NCBI RefSeq assembly: GCF_029193815.1
Contig: NZ_JARFVC010000020.1
Span: 1-63,637 of the forward strand
Source: Cytobacillus sp. S13-E01
Lineage (GTDB): Bacteria; Bacillota; Bacilli; Bacillales; Bacillaceae_L
Direction: 5' to 3'
DNA length: 63,637 nt
The number at the start of each line of letters is the position of its first letter. Position 1 is the first letter of the stretch. The notes under the pieces are model-generated. The model was not told the origin of the DNA. It did not search any database and was given only the letters and a program-made list of their open reading frames with translations. Below are positions 54,514 through 63,304 of the stretch, piece by piece. A program made the translations under genes and the position numbers.

Positions 54514-55467
54514 TCAATTAAGACCTTGTTTTAGGGCCTGTATATTTTTTTTCATTAAAGAAATGTAGTCTTCATTGTTAGAACGATTTTGATCAGAAAT
54601 TGATTCAAGATTATAAAGAGTTAAAATTTTTGTTCCCGTTTCTCTTTGCACCGTTTCAGCAATTTTTGTTGTAGAATTCTCCTCAAAAAATATATATGTT
54701 ATGTTGTTTTCTTTCACCAAGTTTATCAAATCAATTAATTGTTTTTGTGAAGGTTCATCAGATGGGGAAAGACCACTAATTCCAATTTGCTTAAGTCCAT
54801 AAGAATCTTCCCAATACCCGTATGCTGAATGTGATACTAAAAAATTTTTATTCTGAGCATTATTAACCATATTTATAAATTCAGAATCTACTTGTTCTAA
54901 GTCCATCTTTAAGGAATTAAAATTCTTTTCAATCTCTTCTTTTTGATCTGGAATTAACTGAACGAGTGCGTTTTTAATGTTTAATGCTGCACTAATCGAA
55001 CGCTTAGGCTCTAACCAAAAATGAGGATCCCTATCCGTTTCTTCCTCGTGCTCCTCGCTATCTTCTTCTGCATCATTTTCGGTTTCCTTAGCCTTTATAA
55101 TATCAACATTATTAGTTGCATTAACAATTAATACATCTTCATTTTTAACCGCATCTATTATTGAATTAGCAAAACCTTCTAAACCTGTACCTGTATAAAT
55201 AAAAGCATCACTCTCAGCTAGGCTTACCATAGTCTTTGTGGTAGGTTCAAACGTGTGAGCATCAGAGCCAGAAGGAATGATTAGCTCAACATTTATATTC
55301 CCGCCACCGATTCGCTCAGCAAAATACTGAAGCGGATAAATCGTAGTGTAAATAGTACGTGTATCTTTATTTTGAGAATTCTTATTTAAGTTTACATTAT
55401 TACTACAAGCAGATAATGCCAAAAAAGTTAATATCAAAAAAATGGGCGTTAGTATTTTCATTTTCAT
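54514..55467 (-). CDS. zinc-binding lipoprotein (AdcA/ZnuA-type), orphan
   Basis: 317-residue cluster-9 (ZnuA/AdcA/TroA-like) solute-binding protein. Lipobox LALSACSNN. Metal ligands: SGSDAHTFEPT (His), DRDPHFWLEP (His), FLVSHSAYGYW (His) and FFEENSTTKIAE (Glu/Asp). An acidic Glu/Asp/His linker (ENDAEEDSEEHEEETD) replaces the longer His loop of zinc carriers. No ABC permease or ATPase follows, so it must use subunits encoded elsewhere. The ATG at 55467 has AAAGGAGAGATAAAACG. A perfect promoter with a Zur-like box lies upstream. Confidence 0.86.
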   Translation of the reverse strand: MKMKILTPIFLILTFLALSACSNNVNLNKNSQNKDTRTIYTTIYPLQYFAERIGGGNINVELIIPSGSDAHTFEPTTKTMVSLAESDAFIYTGTGLEGFANSIIDAVKNEDVLIVNATNNVDIIKAKETENDAEEDSEEHEEETDRDPHFWLEPKRSISAALNIKNALVQLIPDQKEEIEKNFNSLKMDLEQVDSEFINMVNNAQNKNFLVSHSAYGYWEDSYGLKQIGISGLSPSDEPSQKQLIDLINLVKENNITYIFFEENSTTKIAETVQRETGTKILTLYNLESISDQNRSNNEDYISLMKKNIQALKQGLN

Positions 55468-55505
55468 CGTTTTATCTCTCCTTTGATGTATAGGGTACAT
55501 TTCGT

Positions 55506-55534
55506 ATTATAGTAGGAATGATTACGATTTGCAA
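55506..55534 (-). promoter_or_regulatory. promoter with Zur-like box
   Basis: On the minus strand: TTGCAA (55534-55529), 17-bp spacer, TATAAT (55511-55506). The spacer start reads ATCGTAATCATTC, resembling one full half and part of the other of the Zur consensus AAATCGTAATNATTACGATTT. Confidence 0.65.
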
Positions 55535-55699
55535 CATAAATTTTTATTTTCATTCATTTGCGTTGCAATCAGTCACTTCAAAAATAATTTGACCATAGAA
55601 GTTATTATTAAAATTGGAGCGCTTTTTATAAACATGTAATGATAAGGCTTTTTCATTAATAGGATATTATAAATCCAAAATTGTTTAGGGGAGATTGAA

Positions 55700-56590
55700 G
55701 TGAATCTATGGGAAAAGAGAATGAAGATGCCTGACGGAAAAAAAGCTACGTATAAAAACTTCGAAAATGTCAGACATTTCAAATTTACTGCCCAGCTTAT
55801 TTCGCAAAAAATACTAAAAGATATAACTTTAAATGCTATAGGCTATAACGGTACTACACCTGGACCGCTAATGATTGTTAAACAGGGGGAACTCGTTTCT
55901 CTTGAAGTCGAAAACAGGCTGGATGAACCAACTGCTCTACATGTTCATGGATTATCAAAACCAAATAGTCAAGACGGAATGCCCGAAATAGAACCTACAC
56001 CAAAGATAAAACCCGGGGAGTCTTACACTTATAAATTTTTTGCTTGGCAAAGTGGGACATTTTTTTATCATTCCTCAACACCAAAGCAAGAAAGTAATGG
56101 TTTAATAGGAGCATTTGTTGTACTGCCAAACGAATTCTATCAAGTACCTAACCATGATTATGTTTTACTGTTACAACAATGGGAGATTGATCAGCCTGAA
56201 TTAGGAAAGATAACCCCAGGAACGTATAAGCCCAAAAACTTTAATCGTAATCCAAACTTCTTCACGATAAACGGAAAAGCATTTCCAATAACAACACCAC
56301 TTTTAACAAGACTTGGAGAAGTAATAAGAGTACGACTAATTAATAATTCAAACCAATCACATACAATGCACATACATGGTCATGACTTTAAAATAATAGG
56401 TGAGGATGCCTTCTTAAGAAATGGAAAAATGTTAGATACTATTAATGTAGCATCTGGGAAGAGATTTGATCTTGAACTTATCGCAAATAATCCTGGAATA
56501 TGGCCAGTGAATGGTACTAAACCATTTCATAAAACAAATAATGGTGTTTCACCAGGTGGAATGCTCACTAAATTAAAATACGTTAAATAG
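55700..56590 (+). CDS. multicopper-oxidase-like protein with missing Cu ligands
   Basis: 296 residues with two cupredoxin-type parts and no signal peptide. It has TALHVHGLSKPNSQ (first HxH), TFFYHSSTPKQ (normally YHSH, one His lost), and HTMHIHGHDFKIIG. The expected HCH at the C-terminus is replaced by WPVNGTKPFHKTNNGVSPGG, so the type 1 Cys and its neighbours are gone. Start GTG 55700, ribosome site TAGGGGAGATTGAA. Divergent from the zinc lipoprotein. It may bind copper weakly or be a non-catalytic or decaying enzyme. Confidence 0.8.
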   Translation: MNLWEKRMKMPDGKKATYKNFENVRHFKFTAQLISQKILKDITLNAIGYNGTTPGPLMIVKQGELVSLEVENRLDEPTALHVHGLSKPNSQDGMPEIEPTPKIKPGESYTYKFFAWQSGTFFYHSSTPKQESNGLIGAFVVLPNEFYQVPNHDYVLLLQQWEIDQPELGKITPGTYKPKNFNRNPNFFTINGKAFPITTPLLTRLGEVIRVRLINNSNQSHTMHIHGHDFKIIGEDAFLRNGKMLDTINVASGKRFDLELIANNPGIWPVNGTKPFHKTNNGVSPGGMLTKLKYVK

Positions 56591-56641
56591 TAAAGACATA
56601 CATGAGATACAATTGATTGGTAGCAATCTACTATTCTTTTT

Positions 56642-56681
56642 AAAAAGTGGAAGTGCAGAAATTATCTGACTTCCACTTTTT
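56642..56681 (+). terminator. intrinsic terminator
   Basis: AAAAAGTGGAAGT pairs with ACTTCCACTTTTT. Confidence 0.8.
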
Positions 56682-56838
56682 CCACTTGGTTATTTTATTA
56701 GGACTATTAACGAAAGTTATTATAATCCTAGATAAACTCTATTAAAGGGATTTTTTCTATCATTTTCCTTCTAAATATATCGTTTTGTACATATCTTTTA
56801 ATAGGGTAAATAACCATTATTCGATATCGGAGGTCATT

Positions 56839-58017
56839 ATGTATAGCCGTTATAAAGCAAATAGTCACAATGCAACACTATCACTAAAGTCAGTGTTTAC
56901 TATATTTATAGTACTACTATCATTTATATCAAGCACTATTGCTGTTATTTCTTCTTCCGAATTAAAATCTCATTTTACGAGTCAAACCTTAAATGAATGG
57001 ATTGATGAATTTCCAACGGAATCGCTAGTATATTTAATAGGCTTAGAAAATAACTACTTTAAACAAGGCTTACCGTCAGAAAGTAGGCCCCCAAGTTTAT
57101 CATCAATTGCGTTAGAACTTTTTACTAGTATTCAGTTTGGAGATATTCGTAGCCTATTGGGAAGTGAAATCCCAGGGTACAAAATCTATGACACAAAAAT
57201 ATTAGTAGCTGGGGAAGGAACAGACTATACAACCTTGCCTATTGAATCGGCAGCACCTTTAGAGGTGTTACTACAAGAGCGCGAAGCCTCTATTGAAAAT
57301 TTGAATAAATTAGATACTAACGAAAACGAAAATACAAAACCAAAACCACCCATCAATACAACAAATGGCAGAAAGGTAGCTTATATATACCATTCACATA
57401 GTAGAGAGTCATTTTTACCTTATCTAAAGGGTGAAACAGATCCAGATAAAGCACATAACTCTAAGATAAATATAACAATGGTGGGACAAAAGTTAGGTGA
57501 AGCTCTTGAAGAAAGGGGAATAGGTACAGAGGTTGATACCACAGATATTATTAGTTTACTAAATACTAGAAATCTAAGTTATTATAATGCTTATAATGTT
57601 GCGAGAGAAGTAGTCGAAACAGCAACATCTGAAAATAAAGACTTGAATTTTCTCTTTGATATTCATCGAGATGCTCAACCCAAAGAGGTTACTACAGCTA
57701 CTATAAATGGTAAAGCCTATGCAAGGTTATTTTTTATCATTGGAACTGATCATAAAAACTACGAAAAAAATCTAAATTTCGCAAAAGAAATCAACACACA
57801 AATAGAGAAAAAGTATCCCGGCATCTCGAGAGGGGTATTAGAAAAAAATAAAAGTCAGGGAAATGGAGTATACAATCAAGACTTATCTCCTAACTCAATT
57901 ATTATTGAAATGGGGGGAGTAGGTAACAATTTAGAAGAGCTGTATAGAACTACGGAAGCACTGGCTGATGTAATTAGTGAGTATTATTGGAACGAGCAAA
58001 AAGTTAATGCCGAATAA
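56839..58017 (+). CDS. spoIIP: stage II sporulation protein P (SpoIIP) family
   Basis: 392 residues. One N-terminal TM/signal anchor (SVFTIFIVLLSFISSTIAVI), an outside stalk, and the C-terminal SpoIIP amidase/endopeptidase domain: KVAYIYHSHSRESFLPYL (catalytic His-Glu region), NFLFDIHRDAQPK, ARLFFIIGTDH and SIIIEMGGVGN. SpoIIP degrades septal peptidoglycan during engulfment together with SpoIID/SpoIIM. It may be a paralogue of the housekeeping gene because gpr, its usual neighbour, is absent. ATG 56839 behind ATCGGAGGTCATT. Confidence 0.9.
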   Translation: MYSRYKANSHNATLSLKSVFTIFIVLLSFISSTIAVISSSELKSHFTSQTLNEWIDEFPTESLVYLIGLENNYFKQGLPSESRPPSLSSIALELFTSIQFGDIRSLLGSEIPGYKIYDTKILVAGEGTDYTTLPIESAAPLEVLLQEREASIENLNKLDTNENENTKPKPPINTTNGRKVAYIYHSHSRESFLPYLKGETDPDKAHNSKINITMVGQKLGEALEERGIGTEVDTTDIISLLNTRNLSYYNAYNVAREVVETATSENKDLNFLFDIHRDAQPKEVTTATINGKAYARLFFIIGTDHKNYEKNLNFAKEINTQIEKKYPGISRGVLEKNKSQGNGVYNQDLSPNSIIIEMGGVGNNLEELYRTTEALADVISEYYWNEQKVNAE

Positions 58018-58099
58018 TACTAGTTGTAATCTCGTAATTGAAAACTGTCAACGAAATTATGCTTAGAGAATAAAAAGTAGTAGATTATAGTACCGTTTA

Positions 58100-58129
58100 T
58101 CTCCAGGGCAACCTTTCCTGGGGATTTTT
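58100..58129 (+). terminator. terminator-like hairpin
   Basis: CTCCAGG pairs with CCTGGGG, followed by ATTTTT. Confidence 0.7.
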
Positions 58130-58273
58130 CAAACTAAACATAATATTTTTTATTAGATTATTCAAACTTTCTTCACATTTATTCAGTATAGTAAGGATAG
58201 GTTAACTATCAATTATTAAAAATTGACTAAATAACTAAGAAAAACTTTAAGTCTCTAGTGTGAGGTGAAATAA

Positions 58274-58369
58274 GTGTTAGGAAAAAGGTTTCCGTTGATA
58301 CTTCTACTTTTATTATTCCTTTTACCTATTGTCATTATAATGTTCGAAAGTAGTGGATTAAATAAATAA
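58274..58369 (+). CDS. 31-residue membrane peptide
   Basis: GTG 58274 behind GTGAGGTGAAATAA encodes MLGKRFPLILLLLLFLLPIV then IIMFESSGLNK, one hydrophobic helix. Too short for any family; the good ribosome site is the main support. Confidence 0.45.
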   Translation: MLGKRFPLILLLLLFLLPIVIIMFESSGLNK

Positions 58370-58488
58370 TAGTAAAATTTTTAATCGAAAATAGCAATTA
58401 TTTAAATAAAGATTATTTTATATATTTCAATCTTCAGTATAATCTAGTAAAATAAGCCGAAGTAGTGAAACATAAAGTGGGTTATAAT

Positions 58489-59382
58489 ATGATAGATTTA
58501 GGTATCTTAATTGCAGCAACGATGACTTTATTAATTTCAATCAGTCTGTTGACAAAAAAAATAAGTCAAAAAATTATAAAAATAGCTTATTTTTATAATT
58601 TTTTATTTTTCCTTTTATTTTTATTTTTGATAAGCTATCGAGTCGAATTTGATCAACTATTTATAAAAAACGATCCAGGTAAAAAGTCTATAATCGTAGC
58701 GAGTAATCCTAACCAGGATCAAAATATTCTCAACGATTCAATTAATGAAAAACAACAAAAACCGCTGGTCAAGGCAAACGTAATGATTGATGCACCAATC
58801 GTTAAACAATATCCTGAGTTGCCACGGGGTTGTGAAGTAACAAGCCTTGCAATGCTTTTACTACATGCTGGTGTCCAAACAGACAAAATGGAACTTGCCC
58901 AAAAGGTTAAGAAAGACACAACACCATATAAAAAAATAGATGGGGTTATCAATTACGGTGACCCAAATGATGGATTTATCGGCGATATGTACTCTTTAGA
59001 AAATAGAGGATATGGAGTCTATCACAAACCAATTAAGGATTTGGCTGAAACATATTTACCGGATAAAATCCTTGATTTAACTGGTAGTGAATTTAATGAA
59101 TTGGAGCGTCAATTATCAAATGGCGTACCGGTTTGGATAATTACAAATGTAACCTATAAGGAATTACCAAGTTCGTATTTTCAAAACTGGCAAACTCCAA
59201 ATGGTCCAATCAAAATTACCTATAAGGAACATTCTGTCTTAATTACCGGATATGACCCTGATTATATTTATTTTAATGACCCTATTACAGGCATTAATAA
59301 TAAACAAGCCTCAAAAGAAGATTTTATAAAAGCTTGGATACAAATGGGAAGGCAAGCAATTACGTATATTCCAGATAGTTAG
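58489..59382 (+). CDS. C39-like cysteine peptidase, membrane anchored
   Basis: 297 residues: two N-terminal TM helices (LGILIAATMTLLISISLL and FLFFLLFLFLISY), a linker, then a C39_2-type peptidase domain. The catalytic Cys lies in PELPRGCEVTSLAMLL, the His in YKEHSVLITGYD and the Asp in IYFNDPITG. Proteins of this kind are common in Bacillus; substrates are unknown. The ATG at 58489 was chosen for AAGTGGGTTATA upstream; a GTG eight codons earlier is also open. Confidence 0.85.
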   Translation: MIDLGILIAATMTLLISISLLTKKISQKIIKIAYFYNFLFFLLFLFLISYRVEFDQLFIKNDPGKKSIIVASNPNQDQNILNDSINEKQQKPLVKANVMIDAPIVKQYPELPRGCEVTSLAMLLLHAGVQTDKMELAQKVKKDTTPYKKIDGVINYGDPNDGFIGDMYSLENRGYGVYHKPIKDLAETYLPDKILDLTGSEFNELERQLSNGVPVWIITNVTYKELPSSYFQNWQTPNGPIKITYKEHSVLITGYDPDYIYFNDPITGINNKQASKEDFIKAWIQMGRQAITYIPDS

Positions 59383-59400
59383 AAAGACTGATGTTCCAAA

Positions 59401-59450
59401 AAAAAGCAATGATGTTAATCCTAATATAGGAGAACATCATTGCTTTTTTA
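59401..59450 (+). terminator. intrinsic terminator
   Basis: AAAAAGCAATGATGTT pairs with AACATCATTGCTTTTTT. Confidence 0.85.
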
Positions 59451-59534
59451 GTATTTATGAACTAGCTTTAATCAATTTGTAATCGTCTGGCCTCTGTAAA
59501 GATCTTGAAAATTGTACTTGTTTCCAAAATATAC

Positions 59535-59735
59535 TTAATGCCAAATCATAAAGATAAGCACTGCCCAAATTTTTCGACTATAATCGGCTTTTCCTTTACA
59601 ATGATCGTTTAGTAATTGAATGATAATCTCTATATTTGTATGGGTTATTATACTGTTCATATCATGGAATGTATCTTTTAGTTTTTCGCTAGGTTCTATA
59701 TCCAGTTCATGTATGCAACCAACGAATCCACACAT
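59535..59735 (-). pseudogene. asparagine synthetase (AsnB) with large in-frame deletion
   Basis: The N-terminus MCGFVGCIHELDIEPSEKLK is that of a glutamine-hydrolysing asparagine synthetase, with catalytic Cys2. After MNSIITHTN it jumps to LNDHCKGKADYSRKIWAVLI and FMIWH, the family C-terminus. Over 500 residues between are lost, yet the reading frame is kept. Ribosome site AAAAAGGTGAAGATTACTT. It cannot be a working enzyme. Confidence 0.75.
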
Positions 59736-60084
59736 AAGTAATCTTCACCTTTTTAGGAAGAATAAATTTATTAAAAAAGAAGTAAGTAAATTGGATGAAA
59801 GACTACGATTATTACTTTAGTTTCTCCTAAATAAACGTCTAAACGAATAGTGTTATATCTATCATGTAAATATGAAGAATTTGTGAAGTAATATAACCTT
59901 AATATATGAAATATGTGGTGATAAAAAAGTGGCTAAAAACATTTCAATTTGTGTTTACATATCGAAAGTTGTATGGCAAATTAATAGAATAGAGTTATTA
60001 GTTGCTTTTTTGATAGGGAATAAGAGGTAGTCTTAAACGAATAACATTTCCAAAATAAAAGCACGTAGAAAAGAGGTATAGTAA
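59736..60084. other. intergenic gap
   Basis: AT-rich, with no gene or structure I can support. Confidence 0.4.
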
Positions 60085-60690
60085 ATGAAAATAATAGAAT
60101 TTTTAGGAACACGCTGGGTAATTTGGGTACTTTTCATTATAAATACTCTTGGCACAATCTATGGATACATCTGGTATGAACCTCAATTATCAAAGACCCC
60201 AGAGAAGTTTCTACTCTTTGTTCCTGATAGTCCTACAGCGAGTCTATTCTTCGTCTTTGTATTGCTAGCTTTTTTATTAAAAAAGAACTGGCCAATTATG
60301 GAAGCACTTGCAATTGTTACGTTGTTTAAATATGGTATTTGGGCAGTGATAATGAACATTCTTCTGTATATTGAAACAGGTTCATTACATTGGACAGGTT
60401 ATATGTTAATTGCTTCACATGGTGCTATGGCTATTCAAGGACTTTTATATGCACCATATTATCGTATAAAGATTTGGCATCTGACCATAGCAGCGATTTG
60501 GACATTACACAATGATGTGATTGATTATGTATTTTTCATGATGCCATGGTATGGTGTTTTAGATAAATATCTGCCTCAAATTGGATATTTAACTTTTTGG
60601 TTAAGTATTTCAAGCATCGCGATTACATACTTCCTATGTATACACAAAGAGCCGCACCAAATAAACCTTGGGCTAAAAAATAAAAATTAA
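60085..60690 (+). CDS. DUF1405 membrane protein (YpjA-like)
   Basis: 201 residues with about six TM helices; family marks LGTRWVIWVLFIINTLGTIY, YEPQLSKTPEKFLLFVPDSP, GLLYAPYYRIKIWHL, and WTLHNDVIDYVFFMMPWYG. YpjA-type proteins are conserved in Bacillus without a settled function. ATG 60085 follows AAAAGAGGTATAGTAA. The D,D-carboxypeptidase gene starts 33 bp downstream and may be co-transcribed. Confidence 0.85.
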   Translation: MKIIEFLGTRWVIWVLFIINTLGTIYGYIWYEPQLSKTPEKFLLFVPDSPTASLFFVFVLLAFLLKKNWPIMEALAIVTLFKYGIWAVIMNILLYIETGSLHWTGYMLIASHGAMAIQGLLYAPYYRIKIWHLTIAAIWTLHNDVIDYVFFMMPWYGVLDKYLPQIGYLTFWLSISSIAITYFLCIHKEPHQINLGLKNKN

Positions 60691-60722
60691 GGACTGGAAA
60701 TTAATTTTTGGCAGGTGATTAC

Positions 60723-61883
60723 ATGAAGAAAATTGTCGTTGCGATTTTTTATTTAATAGGAATAAACCTTTTTTTACCAACTCTTGCTATTGGTAATTAT
60801 CAATTAACTATACCAGATATACAAAGTGAAGCTGTGATAGTTGTAGAAGGAAATTCAGGAAAAGTATTCTATCAAAAAAATTCAAGCCAAAGTATGTACC
60901 CCGCAAGTTTAACAAAAATTGCAACGGCAATATATGCCATTGAAAAGAGTAATCTCGAAGATCAAACAATAGTCAGCCTAAATGCTACTCAAGTAGACGG
61001 AACAAGGGTGTACTTGGAAGAGGGTGAAGAGATTACCTTAAAAAAACTAGTACAAGGTTTGTTAATAAATTCAGGGAATGATGCAGGTATAGCAATTGCA
61101 GAACATATGGGTGGAAATGTAGAAAAATTTGCTGAAAAATTAAATGAATATCTTATTAACGAAGTAGGACTTCAAAATACAAATTTCAAAAATCCACATG
61201 GGCTTTTTGATAAAGATCATATTACAACAGCAGAGGATTTAGCAATTCTTACACAATATGCCATGCAAAACAAAGTGTTTCAAAACATTTTTAGTACAAA
61301 AGAGTTAGAATGGAAGGGACAAGACTGGGAAACCACTCTTTATACTCATCATAAATTAATGAGAGAAGACCCTTATACAGGGATTACAGGTGGAAAAACT
61401 GGTTATGTTGATCAATCTGGTCAAACGCTTGTGACTACAGCTCAAAGAGATAACTTAAATATAATTGTTGTAACTCTAAATGCGTCATCTAAAAGAGACA
61501 TCTATAACGATACAAAACAACTTCTTGATTATGCTTTTGAACATTTTGAAACAAGAGTCATACCAGAAGGGAAAGTTATAATTAAAAATAAAAATGAGTT
61601 TAAAGTACCTCAAGATATTTATTATACAACAGAAAAAGGAGAAGAAACGGTACAAAATATTAGCGAAGACGGTAAATTCGAAATCTTAAGTTCTAATCAA
61701 GAACTGCTAAAAACAATCCAATTGGATAAGGTTGAAAGAGAACAGCAAAATAAAGGATTATCATCGACCATTGAGAAAAAAGAACAAAATAATTACTTTT
61801 TATCAAACCTAACTGCTATTCCTGTCATCTTAACTTTAGCAGTTTTAACCTTGTATTATAGGCGAATAAAAAGGTATGGGTAA
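60723..61883 (+). CDS. D-alanyl-D-alanine carboxypeptidase (S11, DacF/PBP5-like)
   Basis: 386 residues. Signal peptide, then the S11 domain with SLTKIATA (SxxK), SGNDAGIA (SxN) and GGKTGYVDQSG (KTG), then the PBP5 C-terminal beta domain and a C-terminal TM helix (AIPVILTLAVLTLYYRRI). It trims the terminal D-Ala of peptidoglycan stem peptides. Closest in layout to the sporulation-associated DacF/DacB forms. ATG 60723 behind GGCAGGTGATTAC, five codons inside the open frame. Confidence 0.92.
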   Translation: MKKIVVAIFYLIGINLFLPTLAIGNYQLTIPDIQSEAVIVVEGNSGKVFYQKNSSQSMYPASLTKIATAIYAIEKSNLEDQTIVSLNATQVDGTRVYLEEGEEITLKKLVQGLLINSGNDAGIAIAEHMGGNVEKFAEKLNEYLINEVGLQNTNFKNPHGLFDKDHITTAEDLAILTQYAMQNKVFQNIFSTKELEWKGQDWETTLYTHHKLMREDPYTGITGGKTGYVDQSGQTLVTTAQRDNLNIIVVTLNASSKRDIYNDTKQLLDYAFEHFETRVIPEGKVIIKNKNEFKVPQDIYYTTEKGEETVQNISEDGKFEILSSNQELLKTIQLDKVEREQQNKGLSSTIEKKEQNNYFLSNLTAIPVILTLAVLTLYYRRIKRYG

Positions 61884-61969
61884 TAAAGTAAGGTAGTTCA
61901 AGTACTGTGGAGTGTGGAGAAGGCAATATATCAAAATTTTTAATATATATGTGCTTAGAACATTGTAAA

Positions 61970-62192
61970 AAATGCGAAAGGCGCGCCCGCCTATCGGCGC
62001 GTCGATTAAAACCCGCTACGTCCTGTGGCGAACATCGACATCAGCACATCCTGTGCAAGTCAAGCATAAGCCGATCCGTCTGGAAGGTTGTTCTTTGACC
62101 TTCTAGACGGATTGGCTTATACCATAGAGCCGGGTGGCACCCGGAGCTAGACACTATAACTAGGTACAAACTTTTATACTTTCTTATCTTTA
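61970..62192 (-). repeat. R1 repeat, full-length copy
   Basis: Nearly identical to the 20101 copy: GCGCCCGCCTATCGGCGCG, CCTGTGG and GCACATCCTGTGC hairpins, GGAAGGTTGTTCTTTGACCT, and the GGAGCTAGACACTATAACTA end. The open frame 61907-62098 across it is an artefact. Confidence 0.9.
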
Positions 62193-62402
62193 AAAAAAAT
62201 ATGAACAACTACCATAAACAAACACTATACCCGAGAGTCTATTAAGGGAAACTAATGAAGCCTCTTAAATTTAGTACATAAAAAGTAAGTGAATTGGGAA
62301 TAACTAGAAATTAGTGATGCAAAATGGTTTGTTTTTTTTGCGCACACTCTCTGTACATATTCTTGGTTTATATTGTTGAACGTCTAAGGAGGAGTTATTA
62401 GC

Positions 62403-62990
62403 GTGTCGATTAGAAGATTAATGAATAAACAAGTATTATTTTTATTATTTGTAGCTTTATTATTAGTCATAGGAGGGTGCTCCAATGCTAATGATGAAAA
62501 CACAGAGGACTCAGAAAGTACAGACAGCATGGATGGAATGGATCATAGTAATATGGACATGTCAAGCCCAGGTGATGTTCCTGAAGATTTAAAAGAAGCA
62601 GAGAATCCAACCTATAAAGTTGGTAGTCAAGCGATTATGGAAAATGATCATATCGCAGGTATGAAGGGTGCTGTTGCAACCATCAGAGGGGCGTATGATA
62701 CTACTGTTTACACTATATCGTACACTCCGACAACTGGTGGAGAAAGAGTAGAAAATCATAAATGGGTTATCCATGAAGAAATTAAAGATGCTGGTAATGA
62801 ACCGTTTGAACCTGGAATGGAAGTTACTATTAGTGCTGATCATATGGAAGGTATGGGAGGAGTATCTGCCGAAATTGATTCAGCTGAAAAAATGACAGTA
62901 TACATGGTCGATTTCACTCCAACTACCGGTGGTGAAGAAGTTAAAAATCATAAATGGGTAACAGAAAGTGAATTGTCAAAACCGGAGTAA
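62403..62990 (+). CDS. YdhK-family (DUF1541) lipoprotein
   Basis: 195 residues. Lipobox VIGGCSNAN, a Met/Asp/Ser-rich linker (DSMDGMDHSNMDMSS) of metal-binding look, then two tandem DUF1541 repeats (VGSQAIMENDHIAGMKGAVA / VTISADHMEGMGGVSAEID and two TPTTGGE...VxNHKWV blocks). DUF1541 proteins appear in metal- and stress-exposed Bacillus. GTG 62403 follows AAGGAGGAGTTATTAGC. Weak terminator downstream. Confidence 0.88.
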   Translation: MSIRRLMNKQVLFLLFVALLLVIGGCSNANDENTEDSESTDSMDGMDHSNMDMSSPGDVPEDLKEAENPTYKVGSQAIMENDHIAGMKGAVATIRGAYDTTVYTISYTPTTGGERVENHKWVIHEEIKDAGNEPFEPGMEVTISADHMEGMGGVSAEIDSAEKMTVYMVDFTPTTGGEEVKNHKWVTESELSKPE

Positions 62991-63089
62991 TGTTTGTATT
63001 TCTTAACCATCATAAAAACTTTTCTTTTTTAATATTCAAAAGCCAGTAATTAGTCAGAGATAAGATACACACAGCTGCAAACAGGTTAG

Positions 63090-63119
63090 AAACAGGCTTT
63101 TGAGAAGTCTGTTTTTTTC
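63090..63119 (+). terminator. probable terminator of ydhK-like gene
   Basis: AACAGGCTT / AAGTCTGTT with mismatches, followed by T7. Confidence 0.55.
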
Positions 63120-63304
63120 TTTGTTTAGGAAATTACACTAGCGTTGCATAAAAAAATTATGAAAAAGTCAAGAGTGTAAAAAAGGTATATTTTTGAATAT
63201 AATTCCAAAATATTACATAACAGAATATTCTGTATTTTTACTTTTAGGTTAATTGAGAAAAAAGGGTAAGGGGTCCTATTTGAAGGTAGTCCTTATCCAT
63301 AATT

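Noticed and set aside
61907-62098. Short Cys/Arg-rich open frame
   Set aside because: Falls inside an R1 repeat copy; the same frame is not kept in other copies.
2121-62192. R1/R2 as CRISPR or direct-repeat arrays
   Set aside because: Copies are single, dispersed by kilobases, in both orientations, and internally hairpinned; no regular spacers or cas genes.
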